Shown: positions 23,419-33,014, counted from the first letter of the stretch. The stretch: 64,000 bases of DNA from Serpentinimonas maccroryi (GCF_000828915.1 NZ_AP014569.1:682001-746000), one strand, 5' to 3'. The notes: a model not told the origin generated them from the letters alone. Translations and numbers: made by a program.

Positions 23419-24071
23419 GATCCTGTTCCGTCTTTGTCTTGTTGTTTGCCAATGTTCTTCTTCAGCTTCGGCACAGCCAAATCGTCCTGGCCTGCTGTCG
23501 ACTGCTGGTCGTAGCGCTTGATGAATGCGTCAATGGGTTCCCGGAAAAGCCAGCCTTGCATGTGGCGATCTGGGACCGCGATTTCGATGGAGACGGGTGT
23601 GTCCGGCTGGCTGTGCAGCGATCCTGCAAAGCAGGCCACGACGAATACAACCGCTTGGGATGGCTCCACGTAGCCTGAAAAGAGCCCGGGTTGAACCAGT
23701 GGCTCGATGGCCGCGTTTACCAGCGACATCTGTCTTCGGGTTTCGCTACGCCGCCCGCTGCTCCAGACCCCATACTTGGTGTTGAACCGTGCCAAGGTGA
23801 AGATCCCAGACCGGCCCGTGGCGATCTGATTGCCTCGCAGCGGTGAAGGAGATGCGTCCGCAACGGCGAGTGCGCGATGGAACGACTCATTCATATGGAA
23901 GTGACGCAACTGACCGACCACGCTGGGCAAGTGCCCGTCATCCATCCCGCGCGCTGCGGCAAAAGCACGTTGAGCGCCAACGAGCTTGGCTTCTTCGAGG
24001 CCCATGACAAGCTCACGCGGGATATTCCTCACGAGCAGGTCATTGATCGTTTCTTGGTTCGGCAGGGCCAT
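23415..24071 (-). CDS. Hypothetical protein coupled to XRE-ImmA gene
   Basis: 218 residues from ATG 24071 (GGAG 6 nt upstream; an ATG at 24086 lacks a ribosome site). Starts MALPNQETINDLLVRNIPRE and contains NTKYGVWSSGRRSETRRQMS and VVFVVACFAGSLHSQPDTPV. Soluble, no known domain recognised by me. Coupling to the ImmA gene (ATGA) and an operator upstream suggest a two-protein switch or defence regulator. Confidence 0.75.
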   Translation of the reverse strand: MALPNQETINDLLVRNIPRELVMGLEEAKLVGAQRAFAAARGMDDGHLPSVVGQLRHFHMNESFHRALAVADASPSPLRGNQIATGRSGIFTLARFNTKYGVWSSGRRSETRRQMSLVNAAIEPLVQPGLFSGYVEPSQAVVFVVACFAGSLHSQPDTPVSIEIAVPDRHMQGWLFREPIDAFIKRYDQQSTAGQDDLAVPKLKKNIGKQQDKDGTGS

Positions 24072-24096
24072 TGGCAACTCCGTCATCGGATTTCGT

Positions 24097-24132
24097 TCAA
24101 GCGGATTCTATCATCAAATAGTTTCGCTTAAA
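24097..24132 (-). promoter_or_regulatory. Imperfect inverted repeat operator before the XRE-ImmA operon
   Basis: TCAAGCGGATTCTAT (24097-24111) and ATAGTTTCGCTTAAA (24118-24132) are related inverse copies around an AT-rich centre, with a -10-like TAGAAT on minus. A natural site for the XRE protein. The remaining gap 24133-24231 holds no gene. Confidence 0.5.
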
Positions 24133-24231
24133 AGAGAATTTTCAATAAAATGATGCGATTGAGGCTGTAGTCACCGAGACTTGTAGAGGCCAGATCCGCA
24201 CCAGATCGAGGCACAAATGGTGACCAAAAAT

Positions 24232-25557
24232 CTACGACGCGGCTGATAAAGCGACGGACTTGGCACTTTGCGAGAGCAGCGCACGCATCTTGGCCACTGC
24301 GTCGGTGGGGTTGTGGGGCAAAGTGGCAAAGCTGATCTTCTTCCTGTCATCAAGGCTCCACGGGCTGTTCTGCTCGGCATTGGGCGTATCAGGTTTTGAT
24401 AGGTCGAAGGGATACGCCAAGAGGCCCCAGGTCTCTATTTCGACGGGTGCTTGAAAGCGTCCCAGGTAGGCGGCCATCTGGTACAGGTCGTCGCGTTGCG
24501 GCCCATTTGGTGAGCTGGCAGATGGATGGAGGGACTTGTACTTGGCATCAACTACCCCCTTGATGGCAGAGCCTGAGAGCAGGATGGCATCGGGTATCAA
24601 TGTGCCCAGACCTTGGCCCGAGACATCGCTGTGGAGCAGTTTCTTAGTGGCTGCCTTCTCCCGGGTACCGTGAGTCACGGTTAGCGGTGCGGCAGCCTTG
24701 CGCAACACGCTGAGTACGTACATCTCCCACAGCTCCGCAACGTCAAGCAGGACGCCCTTTGCCTCACCACTGGCATCGACATCGGCGGCAAGACCTCTGC
24801 GGTTCGCAATCTGGCGGGAGAGTTCTGCGACGGGCGCAAAGCCCGCCGTGATCGGCGTGTAGCGAATCCGGTCGAGCTCGGCCTTCGTCGGCGCGCGTGG
24901 TCGCGCACCGGTGACAGCCATCAGATGGGGAAGGAGTTCCTTGGCACGCGTAGGCAGCCATTTTTCGTCTGGCACCCCGAGCCACCGTCGCAGAACCTCA
25001 TAGGCGGCGACGATGGCATCGGACGCTGCGTGATCCAGCGATCGCTCTGAGCGTATGGACACGACCTGGCCTCCGCCTGCAGCGATCAACCGGAGCGACG
25101 CCGGGACGTCGAGCCGTCCTCGAATCGTCGGGCTCCTAGTGGCGACGTCACGGCGCAGTGCGGGCAGCCCGTGCCGAGCTGCCTCGACAAACCCGTGAGC
25201 CCATACGGATGCCAGGAGTTGAGCTATGAAGGACTCGTCCTCCCGCAGCTTTCCTGGTGCGTCGGTCAACACGACTGACGTCGCCTCGAAGAGCCAGTTC
25301 CGCAGCGTGGCCAGGCCGAAGCGCGGCTCGATGGTCAGACTGTTCCCCTCGAAGGAAAGCGAGCCGACGTATCTGCCGGCCCACCAGGTGCCGTCCCAGG
25401 CGCAGTAGACGACCGGCTCATCCTCGTCACGTTCGCCGGAGACCGGAACGACCAAATCCGTCGCGCGTACATTGGTCGCCAGCCGGCGAAGCCAAGCCGC
25501 CTCTGCAGCCGTCGGCTGCGAAGCGAGCGGCGAACAGTCCCGCGCGACGAGTTTCAC
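24232..25557 (-). CDS. mcrC: McrC-like nuclease subunit of a McrBC restriction system
   Basis: 441 residues. McrC family features: EPRFGLATLRNWLFEATSVV, then RSERSLDHAASDAIVAAYEV. The PD-(D/E)xK nuclease core IPDAILLSGSAIKGVVDAKY (Asp and Asp-x-Lys) is near 335-355. The start overlaps the mcrB stop (ATGA). In E. coli McrC joins the McrB hexamer and cuts methylated DNA after GTP-driven translocation. Specificity here is unknown; the divergent N-terminal domain of the partner decides it. Confidence 0.88.
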   Translation of the reverse strand: MKLVARDCSPLASQPTAAEAAWLRRLATNVRATDLVVPVSGERDEDEPVVYCAWDGTWWAGRYVGSLSFEGNSLTIEPRFGLATLRNWLFEATSVVLTDAPGKLREDESFIAQLLASVWAHGFVEAARHGLPALRRDVATRSPTIRGRLDVPASLRLIAAGGGQVVSIRSERSLDHAASDAIVAAYEVLRRWLGVPDEKWLPTRAKELLPHLMAVTGARPRAPTKAELDRIRYTPITAGFAPVAELSRQIANRRGLAADVDASGEAKGVLLDVAELWEMYVLSVLRKAAAPLTVTHGTREKAATKKLLHSDVSGQGLGTLIPDAILLSGSAIKGVVDAKYKSLHPSASSPNGPQRDDLYQMAAYLGRFQAPVEIETWGLLAYPFDLSKPDTPNAEQNSPWSLDDRKKISFATLPHNPTDAVAKMRALLSQSAKSVALSAAS

Positions 25558-27344
25558 TCGGCCACCGTGGGCTTGAGCAGAACCTTGGATAGCCGGTCAA
25601 GCTCCACGTTGCGCGCAGTCGCATCCAGCCCGGCGAGGTACTGCTCCAGCAGCGGGCAAAGTGACAGGCTCCACACCTGCACAACGGGCTCCAGGGCTTC
25701 ACCCTTCTTGTTCCAGAGGTAGTTCTGCTTGCGCGTCGGCCGAGGGCCGAGGAAATTGCGCAAGAACACGACCACGTCGAGCAGGTAGGTGTGCCCGATC
25801 TCGTACTGCGCGCCGAGCAGCGGGCTGTCGTGAATCTCCCTGTTCAACGCCGCTGCCGCTGCGGCCAACTTGCGGAAGTCCGGTTCGATGCGATCCCAGT
25901 CCAGGCCCGACTTCAGGTCACTCCACTTGGCTTCGGCGGCACCGAGCAGAGCCTCGGCGTCAAATGGGCACAGCAACCACAGAAAGCGGCGGCGCAGCGC
26001 GAAGTCGATCTGCTCGATGGACTGGTCGATCAGATTCATGGTGCCGATCACGAAGAGATCGTCCGGGATGCGCAGCTTCATCGCAGCCCCATCACCGTCG
26101 CGGGCTGGAAGTTCAATGGTTTCGTTGCGGTCTTCAAGCAACGAGAAGCATTCGCCAAGCATCCGGCTCAAGTCGGTCCGGTTCATCTCGTCGAGGATCA
26201 GGACATGTGGCAGTCGCTCCGAGCGAGGCTTCTGCTCGACGTCCTCAATCAGCCGAGGCAGGTAGCCCGCCCGGTACTCAGTGCCCCCGCCGCTTGAAAT
26301 GTGAAGGGCCCGGATGAAGTCCTCGTAGCTGTACGCCGGGTGCAACTGCAATCGGTGGACGTTGTCCTGGATTGCCGCAGCAACGACGGGCTGCGACTGG
26401 AAGTACCGAGCCGGCCCCATCTGGCTCAACGCGGCGGATCGGATGACCCGCTCCGCGAGCTTCTTTGCACGGAACGTCTTGCCCGTGCCCGGAGGCCCAA
26501 AAAGGACGATCTGCTTCTTGTGCTGGATGATCTCCAGGGGCGCTTCCTCAGACGCGCCTTCGCCGTCGTCGTACCACGCCTCAACGAGCGGTGACCAGTA
26601 GAAGTCAAGCTGCTGGTTCGGCAACAGCTTCTCGAGCTCGCGTCGGATGGCCAGGATCGCGCGGTCTTCGTCCTCCGGCTCAGAGTCGACCAATCCGGAG
26701 AACGCCTTGATTACCCTCCGCTTGTGATTGCCGCTCGCGATGCGCTCGAAGTGGTCCGGGAACAGGAGGTAGAGCAGCATGTGCCGCAGCTGCTTGGACT
26801 CCGCATCCTCGATGCTGTCGACGATCTCCTGAAAGAGCCAGGGGTCAGCCGCAACCAACGCCTGTCGATCTGCAGGCAACTTCTTCCATGCGATGACGAG
26901 ATCGATCAGGAACGCGATCTCGAACGGTCGACGGGTGTTGTAGCCCTGACCGCCGCTGCCGATCCCGTTCGAGAAGGCACCGAAGACCAAGTGGGATTCT
27001 CGCAGGCTGTCGCCCGCCCAGCCGAGAACCTCGTTCACGACCTGCCGCTTGCGCGCACCGCCCACGCTGGATGGAAACAGGAAGTAGACGCACAGGATCT
27101 CCGCGGCCAAGCGAATAACTTCCGGTCCAGCCTGACCGATCTGGTCCTTGAACTTGACGATGAAGGACCGGTCGCCCTCGTCAGGGGTGGCGACGAATGC
27201 CTTGTGAATGCGTTCCAGGACATCCGGGCGCCAAACCGACGCATCGTCGAACAGCAGAGATCCGTCGCGCAGGAGACAGTTGGCGCGGAACGCCTCCGCC
27301 ACCCGATAGATCTTGCTGGTGTCGTGTTCTGTGTGGCGGGCCAT
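25554..27344 (-). CDS. mcrB: McrB-like AAA+ ATPase/GTPase with target-binding N-terminus
   Basis: 596 residues from ATG 27344 (GAGGA 11 nt upstream). About 270 residues of N-terminal, poorly conserved domain precede an AAA+ motor: GPPGTGKT at 283-290, LILDEMNRTDLSRMLGECFS and GTMNLIDQSIEQIDFALRRR. The MNxxD element is the McrB guanine-binding signature, so GTP use is likely. Pairs with mcrC downstream. An 87-bp gap separates it from vsr, so it may have its own ribosome or promoter entry. Confidence 0.88.
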   Translation of the reverse strand: MARHTEHDTSKIYRVAEAFRANCLLRDGSLLFDDASVWRPDVLERIHKAFVATPDEGDRSFIVKFKDQIGQAGPEVIRLAAEILCVYFLFPSSVGGARKRQVVNEVLGWAGDSLRESHLVFGAFSNGIGSGGQGYNTRRPFEIAFLIDLVIAWKKLPADRQALVAADPWLFQEIVDSIEDAESKQLRHMLLYLLFPDHFERIASGNHKRRVIKAFSGLVDSEPEDEDRAILAIRRELEKLLPNQQLDFYWSPLVEAWYDDGEGASEEAPLEIIQHKKQIVLFGPPGTGKTFRAKKLAERVIRSAALSQMGPARYFQSQPVVAAAIQDNVHRLQLHPAYSYEDFIRALHISSGGGTEYRAGYLPRLIEDVEQKPRSERLPHVLILDEMNRTDLSRMLGECFSLLEDRNETIELPARDGDGAAMKLRIPDDLFVIGTMNLIDQSIEQIDFALRRRFLWLLCPFDAEALLGAAEAKWSDLKSGLDWDRIEPDFRKLAAAAAALNREIHDSPLLGAQYEIGHTYLLDVVVFLRNFLGPRPTRKQNYLWNKKGEALEPVVQVWSLSLCPLLEQYLAGLDATARNVELDRLSKVLLKPTVAE

Positions 27345-27431
27345 AGCTTGCGTATTCCTCACTGTGTCTATTAAAAGCAGGCCTGTCCGCTGGGACCCGC
27401 AGATTGTTCGGGTTGATCATTGAAATACCAG

Positions 27432-27902
27432 TCACCTCGAGCCAGCCCGCACAGATGAGATTTCGAACAGTTGCGTAACAGAGGCTTGAATGACCTGCGC
27501 AGCAAGATCAAGAACTGTCTTTTCACTCTGGCGACCCGGTCCGCGCAGCGCACACTCCCAGATCACGAGTACACGCCAGCCGCTGGCCTGCAGGGCTTCT
27601 ATCGCCTTTCGGTCCCGGGCGACATTGCCTTCCAACTTCTGCGTCCAGAAGACGTGACGCGTCGCTGGCAGCTTCGACAGCGCGCAGCCATGCGCGTGCC
27701 AGAAGCAGCCGTGGATAAATACGGCGGTGTGGTACTTCGGAAAGACAAGGTCAGGGCGGCCGGGCAGCTTCCGGTAATGCAGCCGGTAGCGCAGGCCGCG
27801 CGCGTGCAGGCCGCGCCGGATCAGCATCTCGGGCTTCGTGTCCTTGCCCCGGATGCGGCTCATGTTGAACTGACGCTGTTCGGCGGTGAGCACGTCGGCC
27901 AT
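27432..27902 (-). CDS. vsr: Very short patch repair endonuclease
   Basis: 156 residues, starting MADVLTAEQRQFNMSRIRGK. Vsr residues seen: Glu25, Asp51 in GRPDLVF, His64 in VFIHGCFWHAHGC, His69 and His71, plus the zinc Cys/His set. Vsr nicks beside T:G mismatches created by deamination of 5-methylcytosine. Its presence argues that the nearby C5-methyltransferase is active. Adjacent to the DUF2357 gene with no gap. Confidence 0.93.
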   Translation of the reverse strand: MADVLTAEQRQFNMSRIRGKDTKPEMLIRRGLHARGLRYRLHYRKLPGRPDLVFPKYHTAVFIHGCFWHAHGCALSKLPATRHVFWTQKLEGNVARDRKAIEALQASGWRVLVIWECALRGPGRQSEKTVLDLAAQVIQASVTQLFEISSVRAGSR

Positions 27903-29561
27903 TCACGCCCCCGCCCCTGCGTCCGCGACGATGGTGCGCAGACACGTCCGCAGATCGTCGCCGCTCATTCCCGGCCGTAGCGTCACCGCGCCGAAGCGGA
28001 ATTTCTCTCGGTACTGCGGATGGAACAGCCGGCCTGGCACCGGGGTGTCCTTGAAGTCATCCTTCAGGGACGGCACATGCGGGGTGAGCAGGTAGGCCGC
28101 CGTGACGATGCCTTCGGTCTGGCCGCTTTCGGCCTCCTGCACGAGCGCGTCGCGATAGGTATGGATCGAATTCAGCGCATCGTTCAGGCCGTCATTGATG
28201 CGGTACTTGGCATCGAGCACGATCACGCGGCGCTCAGTAGCACCGGGCAACGGCCCGGCGAAGACGACATCGGGCACCATGTCGCGGCTGAAGCTGCCCA
28301 CGCCGTCAGGCTCGACCCAGTATTCGCGGTATTTGCGCTGAAAGCACAGGACCCGGTCACCGCCGATCGGCACGATGACCGCGCCGGCGGCAATCGTCAC
28401 GCCGCCTGCGGCATCGCTGAGGAACAGCCTGCTCAGGTCCACGCCTTCGGGACCGTATTCCTCGACGGCGGCGCGCAGCAGGCGCAGGAAGCACCACAGC
28501 TCGTACAGCTCATAGGTCCGGGCTAGCGGCATATTCAGGAAGTCGCCGAACAGCGCCGCAAGGCCCAGATTCATGTCCTGCCACAGGCGATAGAAGCGCT
28601 GATAGACCGGATCGTTTCGGAACAGCGAGGACATTCGCAGCTGTGCGGGCCCATCACCGACTTCCGCCATGAAACCCGCCCCGGCGGCATCGTTCAGGCG
28701 GCGCGCGATATGGCGGGCGCGGATGGCCCAGCTGCCGGCCGTGGTGACGATCTCGGGATCATCTTGGGCGCCGGTCCTGGCCAGCATGTCGGCCACGCCG
28801 GCCAGCCATGCCGCCCATGATCTGAGGCAGGCCTTGATCTGCCGGTGTTCTGGAATGTCGACGCTGTTCCGGCGCTGCCGAAGCGCGATCTGCGCCGGCA
28901 GGCGACCCTGCAGCGCCGCTGGCAGCCGCGAAGGTTTGACCGTTTCGGTAAGGATGACTCCGGACCGGAACGACTTGATGATCTCGGGGCCTGTGGCTCG
29001 GGATGCGCGGTGCGACGGCACTGTGACCTCTTCAGCGCGCAGGAAGTGACGCGGGGCGCGGGCAATGGCCGCAACCGTGCCCACAATCGCGTCGGCGCGG
29101 GAGCGAAGAAATTCAAGCCGGGCCAGCGGCGGGGCCCGGTTGCCTGGTTGGCGCGCGATGCCCTTGCGGAAGGCGCTGAGGGAGAACAGCGCGAAGGTGT
29201 CTTCCAGCACCTCGCGCACCATGGCGTCGAAATCGTCGCGGGTCAGCTTGCGCAGGTCCGGATCGGTCGTGATCTCAAAGCGCCGCGTCCCGGTGCCCGG
29301 GACCCGCAGCACTGCCTCGACCATGCCGGCATGAAATCCAGGTTGCCAGCGCCAGCGCGCCATGCGCGGCTGACGCGAGCGCAACGCTTCGGCCGGAACA
29401 TCATCGATCAGCAGGTCGGCGGCGAGCGCGTCATCGCTGTCGCGCAGTTCAAAAAGGTAGGAGGCGCCTTCCCGAACCGTCCCCACCGGCACCGCATCCG
29501 GCATCGGCCAGACCTGCCATGCAGGTCCGCCGACTTCAGCCTGGATGAAGAGTGCCGCCAT
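27903..29561 (-). CDS. DUF2357/DUF524 nuclease (McrC-like partner)
   Basis: 552 residues. The N-terminal DUF2357 region is followed by a C-terminal PD-(D/E)xK core, DMVPDVVFAGPLP and VIVLDAKYRINDG (about 430-455). The ELYELWCFLRLLRAAVEEYG segment is typical of McrC-related enzymes. It lies 3 bp after the second McrB-like gene. By analogy with LlaJI-type systems, such an ATPase-nuclease pair with a C5-methyltransferase restricts unmodified DNA; that specificity is inference. Confidence 0.82.
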   Translation of the reverse strand: MAALFIQAEVGGPAWQVWPMPDAVPVGTVREGASYLFELRDSDDALAADLLIDDVPAEALRSRQPRMARWRWQPGFHAGMVEAVLRVPGTGTRRFEITTDPDLRKLTRDDFDAMVREVLEDTFALFSLSAFRKGIARQPGNRAPPLARLEFLRSRADAIVGTVAAIARAPRHFLRAEEVTVPSHRASRATGPEIIKSFRSGVILTETVKPSRLPAALQGRLPAQIALRQRRNSVDIPEHRQIKACLRSWAAWLAGVADMLARTGAQDDPEIVTTAGSWAIRARHIARRLNDAAGAGFMAEVGDGPAQLRMSSLFRNDPVYQRFYRLWQDMNLGLAALFGDFLNMPLARTYELYELWCFLRLLRAAVEEYGPEGVDLSRLFLSDAAGGVTIAAGAVIVPIGGDRVLCFQRKYREYWVEPDGVGSFSRDMVPDVVFAGPLPGATERRVIVLDAKYRINDGLNDALNSIHTYRDALVQEAESGQTEGIVTAAYLLTPHVPSLKDDFKDTPVPGRLFHPQYREKFRFGAVTLRPGMSGDDLRTCLRTIVADAGAGA

Positions 29562-29564
29562 GGT

Positions 29565-31241
29565 TCACCGCATCGCCTGGAAGGAGCCGAAATCGTCCAG
29601 ATCGCCGAGCAGCTTACGGACATAGCCCTGCGCCCTCGGCAGGCCCGCGCACGCTTTGTCCAGGCTGGTCAGCAGCGGGCGCTGCCGTTCAGCGCCGCGC
29701 AGCTTCACCAGCACCTTCTGCACCAGCAACTGGTCGGTCACTTCGTCGGGCGGATTCTTCAGATGCTGCGCGTCGAAGGCGTGATAGCGCACGAACTCTT
29801 CGATCAGCCGGTAGCCGAAGCCCAGGTTGTGCTGCTGCATCAGGCCGTTGATCTCGGTGAGCTTCGCCTCACTGGCGGCACGCGCCGCCTTGAGGTTCGG
29901 GAAGCGGCTTTCCAGCGATGCGAGGAAGCCCGGCACATCCACGGCCGACATATCGATCACGGATGCGCGGTCGAGCACCTTGTCGCTGACAGGGTTCGTC
30001 GTCTCATCGACGTTTATGGTTCCAATGATGAACAGGTTCGCGGGCAGCGGCAGTTCGGCGCGGATGCTGGCGCCGGTCGTCCCTTCCAGCGGGACACCGT
30101 TCGAATGCAACTGCAGGGCACCTTCCGTCTCCATGCAGGAGAGCACGTCGGACAGGTAGTATTCGACGCGGGCCAGGTTCATTTCGTCGAGGAGGACGAA
30201 GACCGGCGATGTGCCGTGGGCCGTAGCGACCAGGACAGCCTCCAGGAAGGTCGGCACGACGTAGCGGTTGGTCAGCACGTCGAAATAGCCGGTCAAGCCC
30301 GTGGGATCGGTCCATTCCGGCCGCACCGGGCACTCGAAGATCAGCGGGTCGGGCGCAGTGTTCGAGGTCAGGCCATGGACCGCGCGCGCGTATTTCAGCG
30401 CCAGCTGCGTCTTGCCGGTACCGGACAGGCCCGACAGGATCACAAAGTGCTTGTGCGTGAGGAAATTCAGCGCGGCATGGAATCGTCGCACCTCACCGTT
30501 TGGGTAGTAGCCGCCCAGAGAGGTGACCGCAGCTTCGATGTCGGCCACCGGGATGGAAGCCGGCATCCGCTGCATCGCAGGCGCGAGTGTCGCGGCATCC
30601 TTCCAGACCTGTAGCTCGTGAATCTTCTCGCGACCGACCAGACTGCCCAGCCATCCGATGAACTCACGGGCCAGCAAACTGCGACGTGCGGAAGCGGTTG
30701 GTGGATAGAGCGCGACAACGATCTCATCTGGTTCAGTCGCCGGACCGAAGGGCGTCATGTCGAAGGCGAGGCTGTCCCAGAACTTCGCGTTGCGCAGCCA
30801 CAACTTACCGTCGCGGGCGATATAGATCGGCACCACGTTGTTGCGCGCGCTGTACTTGATCGTCGCGCCAGGGTCTTCCGCTGCTTCCTCGTCGGCACCC
30901 TCGGTCAGCAGATCGGCGGGATCAGCGCCACCGGCTTTGGTGGAGGCACCGAGCTTCTTCATCTCGGCGAGGCGGTTCAGGAAGCTGGCCTTGTCCTTGC
31001 GCACCAGAACGGCGAAGTACACTTCGTCTTCGGGCGGGAATCGCATAACACACCCGAAGATGAATGCATCGGCGTCTTCCTTGACGTTGTCGAGATTGAC
31101 GACACCGAGCTGAATCCCGCCTTCGACGATCTTGGCGCTGTTCGAGACCCCGAACAGTTCGCGCGGACGAACGGCCTTCGTGGTCCCGAAATGCTTCTGT
31201 GCAGCGTCAAGAAACTGCTGCTGCCGTTCGACGAGGCTCAT
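29565..31241 (-). CDS. McrB-like AAA+ ATPase of the methyltransferase operon
   Basis: 558 residues. N-terminal 260 residues of unknown fold. AAA+ domain: GLSGTGKT at 271-278, LLDEMNLARVEYYLSDVLSC and GTINVDETTNPVSDKVLDRA, the last an McrB-like signature. The start lies 35 bp inside the methyltransferase gene end, so translation is coupled. It differs strongly from the other McrB at 25554-27344, in both the recognition domain and the motor, so the two systems are not recent duplicates. Confidence 0.85.
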   Translation of the reverse strand: MSLVERQQQFLDAAQKHFGTTKAVRPRELFGVSNSAKIVEGGIQLGVVNLDNVKEDADAFIFGCVMRFPPEDEVYFAVLVRKDKASFLNRLAEMKKLGASTKAGGADPADLLTEGADEEAAEDPGATIKYSARNNVVPIYIARDGKLWLRNAKFWDSLAFDMTPFGPATEPDEIVVALYPPTASARRSLLAREFIGWLGSLVGREKIHELQVWKDAATLAPAMQRMPASIPVADIEAAVTSLGGYYPNGEVRRFHAALNFLTHKHFVILSGLSGTGKTQLALKYARAVHGLTSNTAPDPLIFECPVRPEWTDPTGLTGYFDVLTNRYVVPTFLEAVLVATAHGTSPVFVLLDEMNLARVEYYLSDVLSCMETEGALQLHSNGVPLEGTTGASIRAELPLPANLFIIGTINVDETTNPVSDKVLDRASVIDMSAVDVPGFLASLESRFPNLKAARAASEAKLTEINGLMQQHNLGFGYRLIEEFVRYHAFDAQHLKNPPDEVTDQLLVQKVLVKLRGAERQRPLLTSLDKACAGLPRAQGYVRKLLGDLDDFGSFQAMR

Positions 31242-32718
31242 CCGCCGTCTCCCTGTTTGTCTGTTTGAGTGTTTTCATCATGTGCGTCGCGACAGCCTTC
31301 GCCAGCAGCGGCGGCACGGCGTTGCCGATCTGGCGGAAGGCCGGATTCATCGTTCCGCAGAAAACGAAACCGTCGGGAAACGAGTGGAGGCGTGCGGCTT
31401 CGCGGACCGAGATCGTCCGCGCCTGACGGCTGTCGTAATGGATATGGCTGTAGCTGTCCTTGCCGAGATGCGCCATGAGCGTGCGCGCCGGCTGGTCTCG
31501 CCACATCTTCCGCCACTTGTTCGGGAACTTACCCACGTCGTAGGGCGGCACGATCGTGGCCTTGATATCCTCGTACTTCTTTGAGCCGGGTTTGACCTTC
31601 ACGCCCTGTTTGGCCAGCTCGGCGAGGTGCTGTTCGAACATTTCCATTGCGTGCTTGTAGGCCTGGGGATACTGATCGCCGGGGTTCATGCGGGCGAACA
31701 ACGGATAGTCGCGCGGCAGATAGCGGATCACATGATCGGTCAGGGCCGCCGGGGCCTCGAACCCAGGCCATGTACGCATTTGCTTGGCATAGGGCGTATG
31801 CGGTTCCTTCCCATAGGGCATGGGTACGTCAAAGCGCCGGGCGCCGCGACGCAGCTCACCGCTCTTCAGCAGTTTCCGTGCATCTATTGCCGGCAGGTCG
31901 CCGAGCGCATCCTCGGCCGTGACAGCAGGAGGAAGTGACCGTGATGCCCGTGGCGCCTGCACATAGTGATGCGCATCGTCGGAGATCTCGCCGTCGAGAA
32001 ACTTCAGTGCCACCGAGCGCGTGCCTTCGTAGCCAGGCGGCAGATCGATGAAATGCGACGGTTCGGGGAACGTGATGCTGTCGGCGATCTCTCGTCGGTA
32101 GGCGATGAGGATCATCCGTTCGCGCATCTGTGGCACCCCGTAGAAGGCGGCGTTCAGCAGCGTGTAGCGACAGACATAGCCCTTGCTCTCCAGAACCTCG
32201 GCGATTTCCTCCGCAATGTTCTGGCCGCCGTGATTCAGAACATCGGGGACATTCTCGACCAGTACGGCGAGCGGGGCAAAGGCCTCGACATAGCGCAGAT
32301 AGTCGATATAGAGCTGGGCGCGCGGGTCATGTTTGAAGGCCTCGACATGGTTGTCCACTTCGCGCAGCTTGGGTCGGCCGACACGGGCAAAGGCTTGGCA
32401 GGGCGGGCCGCCGACCAGCACGTCGAAGGCATCGGCGGTCTTGCCGAGCCTCAGTTCGCAGACCAGATCGTCGGGACTGGTCTTCGTGATGTCTCGGGCC
32501 TGGGCGTGCGCAGAGTCACCCGCGTGGAAGTTGCGGCCGTGGGAGGCTGCGGCTTCGGGGTCGAATTCCACGGCGGCAGACACGGCGAAGCCCGCTGCGG
32601 AGAATCCGAGCGAAATACCTCCGCAGCCGGAGAAGAGATCAAGCACCCGGGGCTTGCCGCCGCCTTGCAGGCGGGCAATCTTCTGGCGGATCGCGCGATT
32701 GGCAAAGGTGCTAGTCAC
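31207..32718 (-). CDS. dcm: C5-cytosine DNA methyltransferase (Dcm family)
   Basis: 503 residues from GTG 32718. Motif I is VLDLFSGCGGISLGFSAAGF, motif IV GGPPCQAFARVG with nucleophile Cys107, and an ENVPDVLNH motif VI follows. The AARLHSFPDGFVFCGTMNPA, then IGNAVPPLLA motifs IX-X close the fold. It marks host sites for the McrB/DUF2357 pair and creates the substrate for Vsr repair. First gene of the operon; the ribbon-helix-helix gene lies 77 bp upstream. Confidence 0.93.
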   Translation of the reverse strand: MTSTFANRAIRQKIARLQGGGKPRVLDLFSGCGGISLGFSAAGFAVSAAVEFDPEAAASHGRNFHAGDSAHAQARDITKTSPDDLVCELRLGKTADAFDVLVGGPPCQAFARVGRPKLREVDNHVEAFKHDPRAQLYIDYLRYVEAFAPLAVLVENVPDVLNHGGQNIAEEIAEVLESKGYVCRYTLLNAAFYGVPQMRERMILIAYRREIADSITFPEPSHFIDLPPGYEGTRSVALKFLDGEISDDAHHYVQAPRASRSLPPAVTAEDALGDLPAIDARKLLKSGELRRGARRFDVPMPYGKEPHTPYAKQMRTWPGFEAPAALTDHVIRYLPRDYPLFARMNPGDQYPQAYKHAMEMFEQHLAELAKQGVKVKPGSKKYEDIKATIVPPYDVGKFPNKWRKMWRDQPARTLMAHLGKDSYSHIHYDSRQARTISVREAARLHSFPDGFVFCGTMNPAFRQIGNAVPPLLAKAVATHMMKTLKQTNRETADEPRRTAAAVS

Positions 32719-32795
32719 AGCGTCACACGCTCTCGTGAGTGTTGGTTGTTCATCGTCTTGGCCTTTTCTGCGTTCTTAATGTTTCAGCTGCGGCG

Positions 32796-32987
32796 CTATG
32801 GCTGGCGCCGAAACAGCGGGTACTGCGCCTCGACGTACTTCTCGACGGCGTCCCGCACGACCCAGGCGACGGACACCTTCTTTTCCTCAGCGATGCGCTC
32901 AAGTTCGGCGTAGAGATCGCCCGGAAAGGTCACAGAGGCACGTGTGGCTTCCTTGACGGGTGCTTGCTGTTTCGAGGTGACTGCCAT
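32796..32987 (-). CDS. Ribbon-helix-helix (CopG-type) protein
   Basis: 63 residues: a basic N-terminus, TRASVTFPGDLYAELERIAE as strand plus first helix, then KKVSVAWVVRDAVEKYVEAQ as second helix. CopG-like repressors of this size control TA or R-M genes. It is the first gene before the methyltransferase on minus, and a promoter with TTGCAC-N18-TGTATA precedes it. A likely operon regulator; no toxin partner is seen. Confidence 0.82.
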   Translation of the reverse strand: MAVTSKQQAPVKEATRASVTFPGDLYAELERIAEEKKVSVAWVVRDAVEKYVEAQYPLFRRQP

Positions 32988-33014
32988 ATGGCTTTGCCTA
33001 CCGTTTTTCAGAGG

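Noticed and set aside
28845-30614. Plus-strand open frame of 589 codons across DUF2357 and McrB-like genes
   Set aside because: Antisense to two genes with clear motifs; it crosses their junction and shows no domain.
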